A stretch of 64,000 nt of DNA. It comes from Hanleya hanleyi. Taxonomy: Eukaryota; Mollusca; Polyplacophora; Lepidopleurida; Hanleyidae. The DNA lies in the NCBI GenBank assembly GCA_036873755.1, contig JAVTVY010051652.1, positions 186,001-250,000 on the forward strand, read 5' to 3'. Below the pieces are notes generated by a model. It was given only the letters and a program-made list of their open reading frames with translations. It was not told where the DNA came from and made no database searches. The translations under genes were made by a program, and so were the position numbers. Shown here in pieces: positions 31,928-44,420 of this stretch (position 1 is the stretch's first letter; each line of letters starts with the position of its first letter).

Positions 31928-32701
31928 ATCGTGAGAATGAGCCTGTAACCGTCGCCTGTGGACAGGCACGAATTTATTTTATTCAAACTAAAATGTTTAT
32001 TAAATCATTCGTTCGTTAATAGTGTGAAGCTTTTGCCTTGTAAACTATTATGAAAGTTCCGATATATTATTAAAACATGTGGGACCACTTTCAAATAGAG
32101 GACCACTTTCAAATAGAAAGTGTCAGACCTGATTTCCAATATTCAGCAATCGTCCATAAAACAAGTTCCGCGTTCTCTCTCTTTTTGAGAGAGCCTATAA
32201 TGACTTGATCGTACCCATGATTACATATCTGATCGTTTGGAAAAATAACTTGTGAGGCCGAATAGGGGTAATATGAGAGTAATAACGCTGACTGCCCATT
32301 AAACCCATCTTCGTCCTCAGCAAAACGCTGCATATTGTCAGGGAGGAATTACTCGAGCATCTTCTTGCAAATGCACCGCTTCCTACGATTTTCAGCTTGT
32401 AAAATTTAGTTCATCCTGAATGTATTGTTGTTGTTTTTTTCGTTCTCACGTGAAGGATGTCCCGAATCCCTCCACCCATGACTTCTTTTCACAGGCTCAT
32501 GGAACAATGATAGTGGACAATGACCGTCGTAATATATAGATGATTCATTACCCAGTCTTTATGTGAACATTGGATGGGTAGTCTATCTGGAACCGTTGAA
32601 GTGGTTGCCTTCCGTTTACATGGACCGCATAATGAGTTCGAGCACATCTGACATATTTAGACTTTGCCTCTCCTCTCTTCTGGTGTCACTCCTAGTGAAA
32701 G
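31928..32701. other. non-coding, nothing recognised
   Basis: A short tandem duplication of GACCACTTTCAAATAGA lies at 32083-32119. No gene recognised. Confidence 0.4.
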
Positions 32702-32881
32702 CTCACAACTCGTTGGATGGGTGACCGGGTGCTGTACTGGCTGGGCTGATCAGTGTCCAGAATAATAGGAACTGTGGACACTCGTGTTCTGGCACATGTA
32801 GGCACCGTCGTGATATAACTGAAACAATGTTGAAAACGACGTTAAATCCTACTCACTCACTCACTCACTCACAACTCGTTG
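32702..32881 (+). mobile_element. 5S-derived SINE, 5'-truncated, with 14 bp target duplication
   Basis: The body starts inside the 5S-like head at TTGGATGGGTGACCGGGTGC, continues with GGAACTGTGGACACTCGTG and CGTCGTGATATAACTGAAAC, and ends CGACGTTAAATCCTACTCAC plus CACT repeats. CTCACAACTCGTTG occurs at 32702-32715 and again at 32868-32881, a clean target-site duplication. Confidence 0.9.
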
Positions 32882-32900
32882 TCATGTTTATATGCAAGGA

Positions 32901-32970
32901 ACAGTTAAGAGCTCCAAGCGCCGAACGCAAAAAGCTCCAACAACCCGCGGAGGTCTGAGCTCTTAACTGT
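32901..32970. repeat. 14 bp inverted repeat with a 42-base loop
   Basis: ACAGTTAAGAGCTC (32901-32914) and its exact inverse (32957-32970). AAGCTCTTAGCTGTCCC follows as a further imperfect copy. No gene context. Confidence 0.7.
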
Positions 32971-33174
32971 CACATCCAATTTTCCCAAGCTCTTAGCTGT
33001 CCCATCTCCGGGCTCCCCAAGCCTTGTCCTTTGTGGCATCATGCATATAAAAATGACACACCATCGTGAGTCTTTATTAGAAGAGAGGCGTCAGAAGAGA
33101 CGAGAACCATGGTCTACGTATCTCAGGTGTGTTCGATGTCTTTGTACAGTCTGTTTAACTTACGTAGTCATTTG

Positions 33175-33196
33175 CCTTCCTTGCATATCGCTCCAA
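33175..33196 (+). mobile_element. possible family X 3' stub
   Basis: CCTTCCTTGCATATCGCTCC matches the last about 20 bases of family X (CGCCTCTTGCATATCGCTCC). No flanking duplication read, so an ancestral or chance match remains possible. Confidence 0.45.
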
Positions 33197-33479
33197 TTCC
33201 TTACAGACTTTACAGGCAAGGAAATTCGGGACGCCTCTTCACGAGAGAATACAAAAAGTCCAAGCAGTGCCATCAAGATGAACTAAATTTTTCGGGCGGG
33301 AAAGTGTAGGGAACGGAGTATGCGCACGAAGACGCTCGATAAATATTTCTTTGACAATTCTTGAGGAAGAAAATGGACTTAATAAGCAACCAGTTTTACC
33401 CCCATACTACTCATATTCGGCCTCACAAATTATTTTTCACAAAGATCGGAATTGTAATCCTGCGTACCATCAAGTCGTT

Positions 33480-35379
33480 ATGAGATATATGAAAAAATGA
33501 CTGTCTCTGCGTCAATGACAGACAATTCCAAGTTCGGTCTGATCATTTCGATCAGGATCAGAGTGTCCCACAGTGCAGTATTTTGTCTACTACTCTGTTT
33601 AGTATCAAGATCAACAGCTTAGCGGCAGTTTTGAATAAATCAATTGATGGTTCACTCTTTGTAAACGATTTCAACATTTCGTGCAATGGGAAAAAGTATA
33701 CACAATATTGAGAGAACATTACACTTTTGTCTAAATAGAATTCAGAAATGGTGTCTAGAAAATGGCTTCAAATTCTCCCGAGCTGAGACAAATTGTATAC
33801 ACTATTGCAGAAAGTATTTTCAGCACAAAGATCCAGTAATTACATTAGATAAAGCTGAGATCAAACTAGTGAAGAGGTCAAATTCTTAGAAATGTTGTTT
33901 GACCACCGATTAACGTTCTTATCGCATATAAATTGCTTGAAAGCTAAGTGCACGAAAGCTCTTGATTTGTTGAAGGTAGTTGCCTACTATAAGTGGGCAG
34001 GAGATCATCAAACACTTCTTCATTGATATTGATCGCTTGTTCGTTCCAAACTTGATTATGGCTCTATTGTTTACAACGGTTCAAGCAAGAAAACTTGGCA
34101 AAGCTAGATCCTATTCTCCACCAAGGACTAAGACTCTGCCTTGGAGCGTTCAGAGCATCTCCTAAAAAAGGCTCAATTGTCGAAGCAGATGGATTTCCTT
34201 TAGAACTTCGAAGAACTACTTCACTGCAATATATCACAAAATTGAGATCAAATCACTCGAATTCTGCATATAACTGTGTTTTCAACCCTTAGTTCGTGGA
34301 TTTCTATTTAATTAACCCTCCATTATTCCACCTTTTGGAATTCGTATGAATCCTCATATTGTAGCAGCTCATATTTAGCTTAGTCAAATTTTACCTTACA
34401 AGCTCTTACCAATTCCACCATGGCAGTTAGCTAAACCAGAAGTAGATATTACACTAACGAAATATAAAAAGGCAGACACGAGCCAGCCCGTGCATACACA
34501 AGAATTTGGTTTACTGAGAGAGAAATACAGATCACATCAGGCTATTTATACAGGTGCTTCTAAAGATGGTGAGAGAGTAGCATGTGCTACTATCTTTAGT
34601 TCCAAAACTAAAACCTGTCGACTACCAGGTAAAAGTTCGATATTCACTGCAGAAGCAAAAGCTATATTGACGGCTGTGGAAGGTATTGGGTGCAATAAAG
34701 GAAAAAATATGTCATATTCTCAGATTCACTGCCATGCCTTCAAGCGATTAAAAGTGGAACTTTAACTCATCCCACCATCTTGAATATTTTCTACAATTAT
34801 ATGACCGTAAATTTGATCAACAGAATGATATTGTGTTTTGCTGGTTGCCTGGTGACGTTGGCATCAAAGGTAATACTGAGGCTGATAGAATGGCTGTGGC
34901 AACCCTTGATAATGAGGTTGATCCATATAGCGATCTCTATCTGTACTTATGTGAGATAGCTGTTTCAGTCTTTATGGGATGCTGTGAATAATAACAAACT
35001 TCACGAGTTCAAAAAAACTTTAGGCTATACTCATCTGAACAGCCAGAAACGTTTCGATCAAGCCATGATCAAGCGATGTAGAATCGGCCATATATGATTA
35101 ACTCACGAACATTTACTAAAAAAGAGCCAGTCCCAAGGTGTATTCCATGCCACGAAGATCTCACAGTGAAACATATTCTTATCGACTGTATAGATTGTAA
35201 GATTGTAAGAGATTCTTTTTATCGAGCAGCTACTTTAGAAGATCATTTTAGTCGGATGAAAGAAGACAATGGTCTGTTGTTTGAGAGAAATCGGTTTGTT
35301 GCATAAGTTTTAATGTGTGTATGTTTTAATGTGTTGAATTACTAAGTTATTAACGTAGCTACTTAGAAGTTTGTTTGAT
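33480..35379 (+). pseudogene. I/Nimb-like non-LTR retrotransposon: RT end, RNase H and C-terminus, decayed
   Basis: Order of recognisable parts: SVPQCSILSTTLFSIKI at about 33567-33617 (family 'GVPQGSVLSP'), catalytic box FVND at 33658-33669 where YxDD is expected, IQKWCLENGFKFS at 33740-33780, KARSYSP/LHQGLRLCLGAFR at about 34115-34155, LELRRTTSLQY at 34200-34235, an RNase H with YTGASKDGERVACATI (34548-34595) and FTAEAKAIL (34643-34669), WLPGDVGIKGNTEADRMA near 34838-34892, and a C-terminal RCRIGH ... CIPCHEDLTVKHILIDC (35070-35200). RNase H after RT and this C-terminus fit the I group, including Nimb elements known from snails. Frameshifts throughout and the D-to-N change in the catalytic box show it is dead; the 5' half is missing. 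Confidence 0.8.
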
Positions 35380-35443
35380 CGTCGCTATATAGCTGATATA
35401 TTGCTGAACGCGACGTTAAACCTTAATTCTCTCTCTTTCTCTC
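35380..35443 (+). repeat. 3' tail of the I/Nimb-like LINE
   Basis: CGTCGCTATATAGCTGATAT, ATTGCTGAACGCGACGTTAA and a TTCTCTCTCTTTCTCTC tail. The same 50-base layout (CGTCGTGATATGACTGAAAT, then TTGAAAGCGACGTTAAAT) ends all four SINEs of the window. Confidence 0.85.
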
Positions 35444-36075
35444 AAACGTACACTTGTGTCTGTGACTATATGAACTGAATGTTGATGTTATTATTACCAG
35501 ATCACTAGTACATGTATGCATGCGTACATAGTGTTCGAATAAATCACACGTTTTTATAATATATCCGAACTTTCGTAATGCTTTACAAGTAAAAATCTAT
35601 ACACTATTATTGAACGAATGAAGTAAACAACTTTTTAGTTTGAATAAAATAAATTTGCGCCTGTCCAAAGGTAGCGAATATGGCAAATCTACGTTTAGAC
35701 CGTTTATTTACCGGTAACAAAGCACCAGCTTATACTTTCATCTTCTACGTTATCACAGCCCGAGACTAATCCGATTTAGTCAGGTTACCTTTTATCGCAA
35801 GATGGGTCTCATGAAGATGTTTATATATACGACAAATGTATTTGTAGTATACAGCTGGTATTCCTTCTTACCGTGCGGCTACGCTATACATTGCAAACAG
35901 TAGATAATAATATATTAGCCACTGCAAAAGTTTGATTGCCTGCGTTGACTTCTTAACGCGGACATAATCTCTCTATTATTGAAAAATCACACGCCCGTTA
36001 ATCATGTGTTCATTGTAATTGGTTATTGTCTTAGACTCAGAGCTCACCTACTAACGCGTTTCACAGCGATTGGAT
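35444..36075. other. non-coding, nothing recognised
   Basis: AT-rich sequence between two LINE remnants; no motif seen. Confidence 0.4.
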
Positions 36076-36271
36076 ATATATATATATATTTATTTATTGC
36101 AAAAGGCCAACTGGCCCATGAGCGAAACCATACAAGAACATGATATACAGATGACAAAGTGGCAGTCATAGACTAAATACATGATACAGATATCAGACCG
36201 GTTTACATATCTGCAAAATACTAATCAGTAAAACTGAGGTTAACATTTGTGTTTGGGAGGAAGTCGTTAAA
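36076..36271 (-). repeat. 3' untranslated region of a LINE with (TA)n tail
   Basis: On the minus strand, downstream of the stop at 36272, about 170 bases lead to GCAATAAATAAATATATATA, an AT-rich simple tail that would mark the 3' end of the inserted LINE at about 36076. Confidence 0.6.
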
Positions 36272-36988
36272 TTAAGGTCCATAAAGACACACATTTCTCA
36301 CTTTGAACGATTTTGTAATAAACAGTGACACATTTTTAATAACAGTCACCGAGTCAGAAGTGATTAAACTAATTAATTTTTCATAAGTCGGGTGCCTCCA
36401 GTAGTACTCTGGTATATACCGTTCACGGTGCATATCATACAGAGGGCAAATTAAAATAAAGTGCAGTTCGTCCTCTAACAGGTCACACGCAGAGCATTTC
36501 CTTTCTTCTAGTGGAGTTTTAATGGGCCTTTTCCATATACCCATCTCAATTTCTAATCGGTGGGATGATGTACGAAATCTAGTAAAAGCAGTTCTCATAG
36601 CTTTGGTTACCACAATGTCTAAGTATGGTTGAAAACGAAAAGTGCTTATATGTATGTAAAATCTGGCTCTGCTAGACAACTGCAAACGAGCATGCCAATT
36701 TTGAACAAAATTGTCATTTAGCCTCTGTCGTATAAGAAATAGAAAAGCAGTAACGCTGCCAACAGACTGGTCTTCCCAGGCATGGAATAAACCTAAGCGG
36801 CCTAATAGATCTCGCAGCAAGGTTGCCCAACTTTTCCTGTTTGGATGATCAATTGATTCTGCCAGTAATACTCTATAGACCCGGTTAATGTACTTCCTTT
36901 CACTTGATGCAATTACTTTCAACCAAAATTTAACAATAATGTATATTCTGCGTGTGATCATTGATACCCTACCTAACTCACCATACAC
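36272..36988 (-). pseudogene. C-terminal part of a non-LTR retrotransposon polymerase
   Basis: An uninterrupted frame of 238 codons. It carries the C-terminal region common to a group of mollusc and coral LINEs: MYGELGRVSMITRRIYIIVK at the start, NWHARLQLSSRARFY in the middle, RFRTSSHRLEIEMGIW and a zinc-knuckle-like ERKCSACDLLEDELHFILIC with PLY near residues 160-195. The RT domain itself is not upstream on this strand, so the copy is 5'-truncated rather than frameshifted. Being open over 717 bases, it is one of the younger insertions in the window. The clade is uncertain. Confidence 0.8.
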
Positions 36989-37539
36989 AAAATCAGGATA
37001 GAGTGACGGGGTAGTTAAATCGGGCGTGGGGTATAAAACATAGAATATTAATCAGTCGATACAGATCTTCCAGGGCGTATACTACAGGGAAGGCACGCGG
37101 CATGTGGATACGGTCTGCAACGTATTGTAGAATGTCGAATACATGTCTCGCTCAAATGAAGCCCCAATTGCATACTAAGACAAGTACTCCAAGGATATGT
37201 CATACTGCACATGCGATATCATCATCTTCACGCATACGCTTTACAGCATTTTCCAAAACACTTTTGTAACAACAACACTCACATCACTCTCCTTAATGCA
37301 GTGTTTTTGCATCAGCAAAATTTTATTGTGGAATGTTCATTCCTGTGTTAAATCTTCAACTTATAATTTCGTTTTGATCCGAGCAATGTAGTATGAGTCA
37401 GAAAGCACAAACTGTTATATACGTTTCCATGTTTTTCGTATTTATGTCATTGTTATAATTGTTGTTTCAATGTTTCAACACTCAGAACTACCTACTTTAC
37501 TTCACAGATACTATCGATTGAGCAAATATCTGGAATAAA
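36989..37539. other. non-coding, nothing recognised
   Basis: No motif. The frame at 37197-37391 has no recognisable similarity. Confidence 0.35.
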
Positions 37540-40150
37540 ATATGTACTTTTCAGGAAATCCACGCCGCCAGGGAGACCTGAAGAAGAGCACTATCACCGT
37601 CACTTTCACTATTAAAACAAATGCTGATGATTTGCGAATTGTTTCCATGAACTGTTCAGGATTGGCCGATAAAACACAAATATAGTTCACTACTTAATTT
37701 TTTTTTCTCCTATTATATATGCCCCAACAAAGATATTATGTTCGATAACATTGTCAAGGATGAGTTGGGATTGGGCGCCTGGGTGAGCCCCTTCAAATCG
37801 AATGCACGCTGAGTCCTTATACTATTTTGAATACAACGCTAACTCGATCGAGAAGAATGCCGAAAGTAACTTTTAATAATGAACGTTGATATATACGAAT
37901 TGGCAGTCCCATTAGTAAATATATAATATCCAGGCAACGATATACCATCTTCTTACCATAATATAAAGAAAATAATTGATGAAATTAGCAATGCATCAAT
38001 TATCATGTGCGGCGATTGAAATTTAGTCATGAATCCAGATTTAGGTAAGGAAAATTACAAACACGTGAGTAATCCAAAAGCTACAAGTACTGTTCTAAAC
38101 ATTAAGAAGGACACATTTTCCCGATAATTGGACAATAACACAAGCAAACATCTGGACATATACTTGGCGTAGAACCCCCCCTCCCCACCCCCTCGAAAAC
38201 AAGCAAGACGATTTCTTAAAATCGGATTTAATCCCTGGATACAAAACGGACCATTCGGTAATAACCTTGAATCGCCAGTTCATGAAGGTTGAAAGAGGAA
38301 ACTGTTACTGGAAACTTAACTGCTCATTGCTTAAAGATAAAGAATACGTTGATTTAGTAAATAGTCTGATAAACAGATAAATGGATGAATAGGCTTCGTT
38401 ACCATATAATAGAGATCAATTGAAACATATACCCTCTACGTAAGTACATCTATACAAAATACTACAACCCAATAAGAAATAGAAAGAATAAAAAAAGAAA
38501 TTGATTTGAAGGCAAAAATAACTTTAGAAATCTAAGTAGCAAGTTATTTTACTAAGATACACTAAGAACAGTGGACGAACACAACTTTGCAAAAAACTGT
38601 TTACAGACTGAAGTACAACAGCATGGGAAAATACATGTGATACAAAGGAAATATTAAACGAGCAAAGAAGTTATCATACGTAATGATCTTTACTTGGAAA
38701 AAACTAAAAAGGAAGACAAAAAGATAGATGAACTTAAATGGTCTTTTGAGAACAGAAGCCGAGAATGTAGAATGAAACAGTACATGTGAAGAATTTGCAC
38801 GAGCTTTGAAAAAAGAAATAACAAATCTCAAGGGCTAGATGGCTATCCATGAGAATTCTATAAAATGTTCTGGAAAGGCGGTTGTATTAAGTTTTGATAA
38901 GGGAGAATTGTGAATAACACAGAAGCAGGGTGTCATTACATGCTGACAAATCCAAATAAACCAAGAAATAGGAAAAACCTGGAGACAGATTTCTCTCCTC
39001 TATGTATGATATAAATTAATACCGTCGTATATAGCTCAAAGATTAAAAGAAACACTTAACAACTTTAACCAAGGGGACCAGAAGGGTTTCATCCCAGGCC
39101 CCTCAGTGGATGAGAATTTGAGGCTATTATACGATGTAATGTTTGAAACACACAACAATGAGGTCCCAGGACTGTTGCTATTGATAGATTTCGAAAAAGC
39201 ATTGGACTCCATATCCTAGGATTTCATAGACTGGGACATTTAAAAAGTTAATTTCGTACAGACCATTCAAAAATGGCTATTGAGCAACATGGCTACCTCT
39301 CTTCCTTCTTTGATGTAACAAGAGGTTTTAGACAAGACGATCCCATATCATCATATTTCTTTTTACTTTGTGCAGAGGTTCTAGGGAATAGAATTGAGGA
39401 CAATGAAGAAACCAGTTGAATCTGGATAAACAATACTAAATAAACAATTTGCCAATACACAGCTGATACTCATCTAAGCCTGAACGTTTCGGAAAAATCT
39501 CTAAGAGAATTACTAAATTGTCTGAGAAACATTTATGGATATTCTGGTATGAAAATCAAATATATATAAAAACAAATGCAACGTGAATCTGCTTCCTGAG
39601 TGGTGTGGAGATCAATATCTGTCAAGAAATTAAATTATCCTGGGTTAATAAACTGACAGCATTGTATTAATGACATATGAAAAATTAAATATCGAACTTA
39701 AAATACCTTAAAAGAGTAAAACCTCTGACATTGTCAAAGCTTGTACATTTCTTCACTGCCCCGCCAAACCCTCCAAATAGTGATATTAAAGAGTTGAACT
39801 CTGTCGACTTCATGTGGAATGTAGGGGGTAGTACCGGTGCAAAGATAATATTGTATTGAAAAAAACCTGTAGGAAAAAGTTGCTATCACATTCAAATTTA
39901 ATTAAAAAAAAGTCCTGGTGCCACATTTTTGTGAAACAACATTATTAATTAACTTGTGATCAGAGGGGTGTATACATATCATACGGCATAATCTTACATC
40001 AGAAATAACTGAGTTATGGTCAAGTATATAATTCACTGGGGTTCATAAACTACTGAATGTACTAAACACAAGCTAATAATTCACAAAACTTCACAGACTG
40101 GCTGGAAAATATGGTTCGACCTACACGTGTACCATTGTTGCTAATTTGAG
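37540..40150 (+). pseudogene. L1/Tx1-like LINE, endonuclease and RT, heavily decayed
   Basis: Recognised on the plus strand over 2.5 kb in changing frames. Endonuclease: LRIVSMNCSGLADK at about 37632-37673, NVYAPTK near 37710, SIIMCGD.NLVMNPDLGKEN near 37998-38055, TDHSVITLN near 38249-38275. RT: YIAQRLKETL (about 39028), NQGDQKGFIPGPSVDENLRL (39066-39128), LLIDFEKALDS (39178-39211), RQDDPISSYFFLLCAEVL (39330-39385), and the catalytic box reading QYTADTHLSL (39452-39481), where YADD has lost an aspartate. After it, LSKLVHFFTAPPNPP near 39740 fits the connection region. Many stops; 5' and 3' ends not determined. Confidence 0.8.
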
Positions 40151-41936
40151 CTCACTTTATATATTGGCCTGGTCTCAGTCAAATTCAAGAGAGCAGGCTG
40201 TCATTACCGTTTCCGAGTTTTAGACTGAATGGAGGCAGTTTTATTATTTGTGAACCCATACTAGTCAACTGAATTGTGCAGGTTGTAATTTATCCTTCTC
40301 ATTCTAGTCATTTACCGTGGTGATTGCATAATTGTCTGCAATCTAATTAAAATTAGATCTACAAAATTGCTCCATATTTTATATCTGATGTTGACGGTCA
40401 CATTTTGAATAGTATATTTTTAAATGTTAATCGTTGTTTAATATCATTTTCCTTGTCACCCCAGGTGGGTCGGCCGGATCATCAGGCAGGGGATGGGAAT
40501 GGGCCATTTCCCACTCGCCCTGTTGATCTGACAGACCGGTCTGACTGGATTATCCTCTCCGGGTTGACGGTAGGAGATGGAAATTGAGCCATCGCCGAGG
40601 ACCACACTCCGAGATGGTCACCGATGTGACATGAGAGATTATAAATCATGGGGTATTCGGGGGTGTACTTTCTATTCTATCCTGTTCTATTCATGTAGAT
40701 CTGACCGACAGATGGGGGTTTCAGTGTTCAGCCTACCACAGGCCCTTTACATGGTGTTTCAGATCGGTAGCGCTGTCTAAGCTGATACACCCTGCTAACT
40801 AGTATGTGTATACCTATCATATGGGAGAAGCGCTGTGATATATTAGTTTGATTTTTTTTGAACATCGAACCCACCTCGTATGGTTAGATCTACATGCGAC
40901 CATCAATGTCAGATATAAGATATGGAGTGATTTTGTAGATCTGATTTTTAGATTGTATAGCCTGTTACTGTATTTGCTGTTGGGTGATATAAATCTAATT
41001 TGAATGTCAGTATTCTGGTTATAGAGGCGGCCATCTTGAAAATGAACGAGCACTATACACATGCGATGTGTTGCAGTATTGTGGATGAATGCTGGGATAA
41101 ACATATCTATAGGACAATGGCTTGCCCTGATTGAACCGTCAATTCTTTTTGTTGGTTAGTGATGATACAGCAGATGTCTGTTGAGATACGTTTTTGTTAA
41201 TATATTCTGAAATGAAAAAAAACAAATATTTGTCTTTTTTGCCCCTCATCCAGTTTTGGCCTAGGGGTACTTTCATCGTCCTGCATGTCCGTCCGTATTT
41301 CCCCCAAAATACTTACACAAAATCAACCTAAAAAAAGCAATGATACCACATATAGAATAATGAAAAAAAGTCATGCTTCCCCCCCCCCCCCAAAAAAAGC
41401 ACAAAAAGGCCTGGTCCCCCACGTTTCACTAATTTATGTGAATATGGGGATGTAGATTGCTTGGCAACTGGACAGAAAATTCCGTGGAGTGTATATTTTA
41501 TCTGGTGCAATGGAAAATCCTAAAGAATTTCCAGAATCCATCAGAATCAATCGGCAGAGCTTTTATCTCGGCTGAGCCCCCACGCGCTGCTTGAGGGCGG
41601 AGTCACCAAAACTGTAAAGGCAAATCTCTAGAGCTCGTACAGATTAACGCTGTAATCGGTGTGAGATAATTCAATGAATCTGAGATAACTGATTCTTTAT
41701 CACATAAGATCGCGTCGACATAAAGTCTGTAATTTTTGAAACGACAGTAAAACATTGTCTCTGCATGAAATAGCGGAATATCGTTCCCTGAGATTTATTA
41801 CAACCCTCATCCGAGAGAATAGACTGGCCCCAGTGGAACATCATATCACGTAATCTGGACGGATCTATCGGAGTTTGTTGTCGCATTTATTCTTTAATTT
41901 AGAATTAATAACATTTATAAATGCTGCTTTAGAATA
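40151..41936. other. unassigned stretch with a C-rich simple tract
   Basis: No gene recognised. 40440-40600 is GC-richer, with GTTGATCTGACAGACCGGTC-type palindromic text, and ATGTAGATCTGA-like blocks recur near 40700 and 40935. A poly-C run precedes poly-A at 41380-41398. This may include the 3' untranslated part of the L1/Tx1-like element or another unknown repeat. Confidence 0.35.
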
Positions 41937-42098
41937 GAAATAAATGTTAGTTTTCCGTCCTCTAGCTGCTAAGATAATGGATGGTAAAACGGAATTGCCT
42001 TTATGTTTTGGGACTCGGCCTGTGGCTCCGTCCCAAAACGATAGGCAATTCCGTTTTACCATCCATTATCTGAGCAGTTAGATGACAACATTTATTTG
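41937..42098. repeat. 162 bp palindrome followed by TTAA, second transposon subfamily
   Basis: GAAATAAATGTTAGTTTTCC to its inverse ATGACAACATTTATTTG, with GATAATGGATGGTAAAACGG perfectly repeated inverted, and a centre GGGACTCGGCCTGTGGCTCC. TTAA follows at 42099-42102. The text before it, GCTTTAGAATAGAAATA, parallels GCAATAGAATAGAAATA before the palindromes at 24.1 and 30.0 kb. This is the right end of a related but distinct transposon; its left end was not found. Confidence 0.7.
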
Positions 42099-42102
42099 TT
42101 AA

Positions 42103-42408
42103 TTAATGGACTTCCGTAAGTTAAAGACAGCTTACGGGATAAAGGAGCTCTTTATATTATGGAAACTTAGTACAATACAATAGAAACAAAAAAATGGATG
42201 GAAATTATCCATTAACAAAACAATATCCGATACTCTGGTGCTGGCATGCATGTATATTATACATAAATTTTATGTTGATTTTATTCCAAACCGCAAATTC
42301 AGTAAGCTGAAATAATATGCCTACAATGAGGTATAATAGAAATGACATAGATAGTTTATGTCTATGTGTGTAAATGTAATGCCGTATGTATGTATATTCG
42401 TAAGTCTT
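42103..42408. other. non-coding, nothing recognised
   Basis: No motif seen between the palindrome and the SINE. Confidence 0.35.
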
Positions 42409-42650
42409 TGTTTGATTGCGGCCACGTGGGGCTTCCGGGGATTGACCTGGGCTGTCGTGGTGCACACTGCAGGTCATGGTAAGAATAGGCCTCAGCTCCT
42501 CAGAGAACTTGTCGTAAGAGGCGACTAACCGAGGCACCCGTGGTGTTACCGGGTGTGAAAAGGAATAGGACCCAACGTCGTGATATGACTGAAATATAGT
42601 TGAAAGCGACGTTAAATCTTATTCACTAACTCACTCACTGTTTGATTGCG
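42409..42650 (+). mobile_element. gastropod-type SINE with 12 bp target duplication
   Basis: TGTTTGATTGCG occurs at 42409-42420 and 42639-42650. Between them: ACTTGTCGTAAGAGGCGACT, GTGTTACCGGGTGTG, CGTCGTGATATGACTGAAAT, GCGACGTTAAATCTTATTCA and a CACT-type tail. The head is unlike 5S, so it is a different SINE family with the same 3' tail. Confidence 0.9.
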
Positions 42651-43309
42651 TATATATTTGTCCAAGTTAATCCCGTAAACAAACAAAATGTATTCCATTA
42701 TGGACATCAAGCTGGAGTAAAAATACTCGATAAAATGTGTTTAAATTAAATTTGTGAATTGCAATTTGTGCAAAATATCAGCCGGGTACAATTAAGATTT
42801 GAAGGGCAGTGAGATGCTTAAATTGATATACTTATTACAGAAATCAATTGACTAATTGTTTCCAATAACTAACACAGTCGCCGTTAATTTCGTTAAAACC
42901 CGACTGATAAGACCACGCCTGATCTTCATCAGTTAAAAAAGGGATCAAATTGCATACATTGGTAACGTAACTGAACCAGTCAAGTTTTTGAAATTTTAGC
43001 AGTAAAAATTTAGTGGTGGACGAAAAAGTTGCTTGAGGCGATAGTGTAAGAGGGAACCTCACTGTTAAAATAGTGGCTCGGCCTCCACTAACATGAGAGT
43101 CATGATCTCATTATCACGAATGCATCACTCTCTGTTGAGGTTGTAATTGTTGCTTATAAAACATGCCATATAGAAAATCTTTCTATATTGGTGAGAAGCC
43201 TAGTCTAGACATTTCCATCACACATAAGCGCATAGTTAAGCTACGTCTAGACAGGGAATGAATTAATGCATTTGATTTAACGCAATAATATACATGTAGC
43301 TATACAATT
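42651..43309. other. non-coding, nothing recognised
   Basis: No motif or repeat relationship recognised. Confidence 0.35.
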
Positions 43310-44420
43310 ATATACGGAGACATATCTTTGAACAACATTTCCTCCGCCTACAGCTAAGACCGTTACGGTGGAATTTTGCCACACAGATTGAGCGAATTAG
43401 TTATAATAATAGGGTAAAAAATCCGCCAGTAATTACGGAAGGATTTATATCCTTCATATAAATTATCAATCTATCGATATATCAGCTAACCATTCAATAC
43501 ATTTACTTTCGCAAAACTACCTGGTGAGATTCGAGAGTTTGTCTCAGATCCATTATAAGTCCATCAATATATAATATTTTTGGCACGGTCTTCAAGGCCA
43601 AGTCATTACTACTTTCTCTGTTTCCTTCAGCGTGGGATCCGACATACTGTCGAAAGCATTTGCTGAGTAACTTGACAAGCACTATTCTACAGATATTCTT
43701 AGCCATTTGATGAGGTTCAAAGCGAATTTCAAATGATGTAGATGCCTGCACTTGTTAAATGGGAGTAACTTACAGTGACAAAAAACCTTCAGCAATTGGG
43801 ATGTATCGACATGTCGTTCAGCGCTATTCGGACAGAAAAATGGCGTATGCTAAGTATGTACGTACTAATATCGTCCTTTCATCGTACCCGGCATTGCGAT
43901 AATTTCCACCTTGCCATATTGTCGCTGCCAGCTTTGCAGAAACTGGTTTTCAATGCTACTTTGGAAACCTTCCACGATAACTATTTTATGCCAAACGCAA
44001 GGTAGTTTACACCATATTAGGATTTATATATATATATAGCTAATAAATCTCTGGCAAACACTATGTGAGAGTGCTCGATATTGATTTCGGTTGTGCCCTA
44101 AAGCTGTTTATCTGTCTTACAGGACACAGCCCATGCCGCTGGTACTATATCTCATATATAAGGGCATCTGTACGAGGCAATCGATGGTTCGATCTCCACA
44201 ATCATAATATTATTATAGCCCGGGGATAGATTCCTGTCCGCAGATACCGAGTGCCAGGCAGATATTATATTAACAGTAAGTAGTTAACTAATTACGGAAA
44301 CAATATTTCGCCAGCATTCTATATGATCTATGGTGATCTTTAAGCTATTCTCCTGAATTGCAAGATCATTATGCGCAGAATTAATCTTCATTGACAAATA
44401 TTTTGATTGCTAGGACTTGA
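43310..44420 (+). repeat. repeat V (related to family Y), longest copy
   Basis: Two parts recur elsewhere: 43310-43770 resembles 47550-47870 (AAGACC.TT, CATCAGTAATTA, CCAT.ATAAGTCCATCAAT), and 44020-44420 resembles 49960-50420 (CTCGATATT.ATTTCGGTT, ATTATTATAGCC.GG.GATA, ATTACGG, TGACAAATAT). The part around 44175-44260 also matches family Y (GAGGCAAT..TGGTTCGA.CTCC, GATTC.TGTC..CAGATACC). Non-coding; very diverged. Confidence 0.6.

Noticed and set aside
44185..44200. tRNA-like box B (GGTTCGATCTCC) in repeat V
   Set aside because: No matching box A or cloverleaf could be drawn around it; other V/Y copies do not keep the motif exactly.
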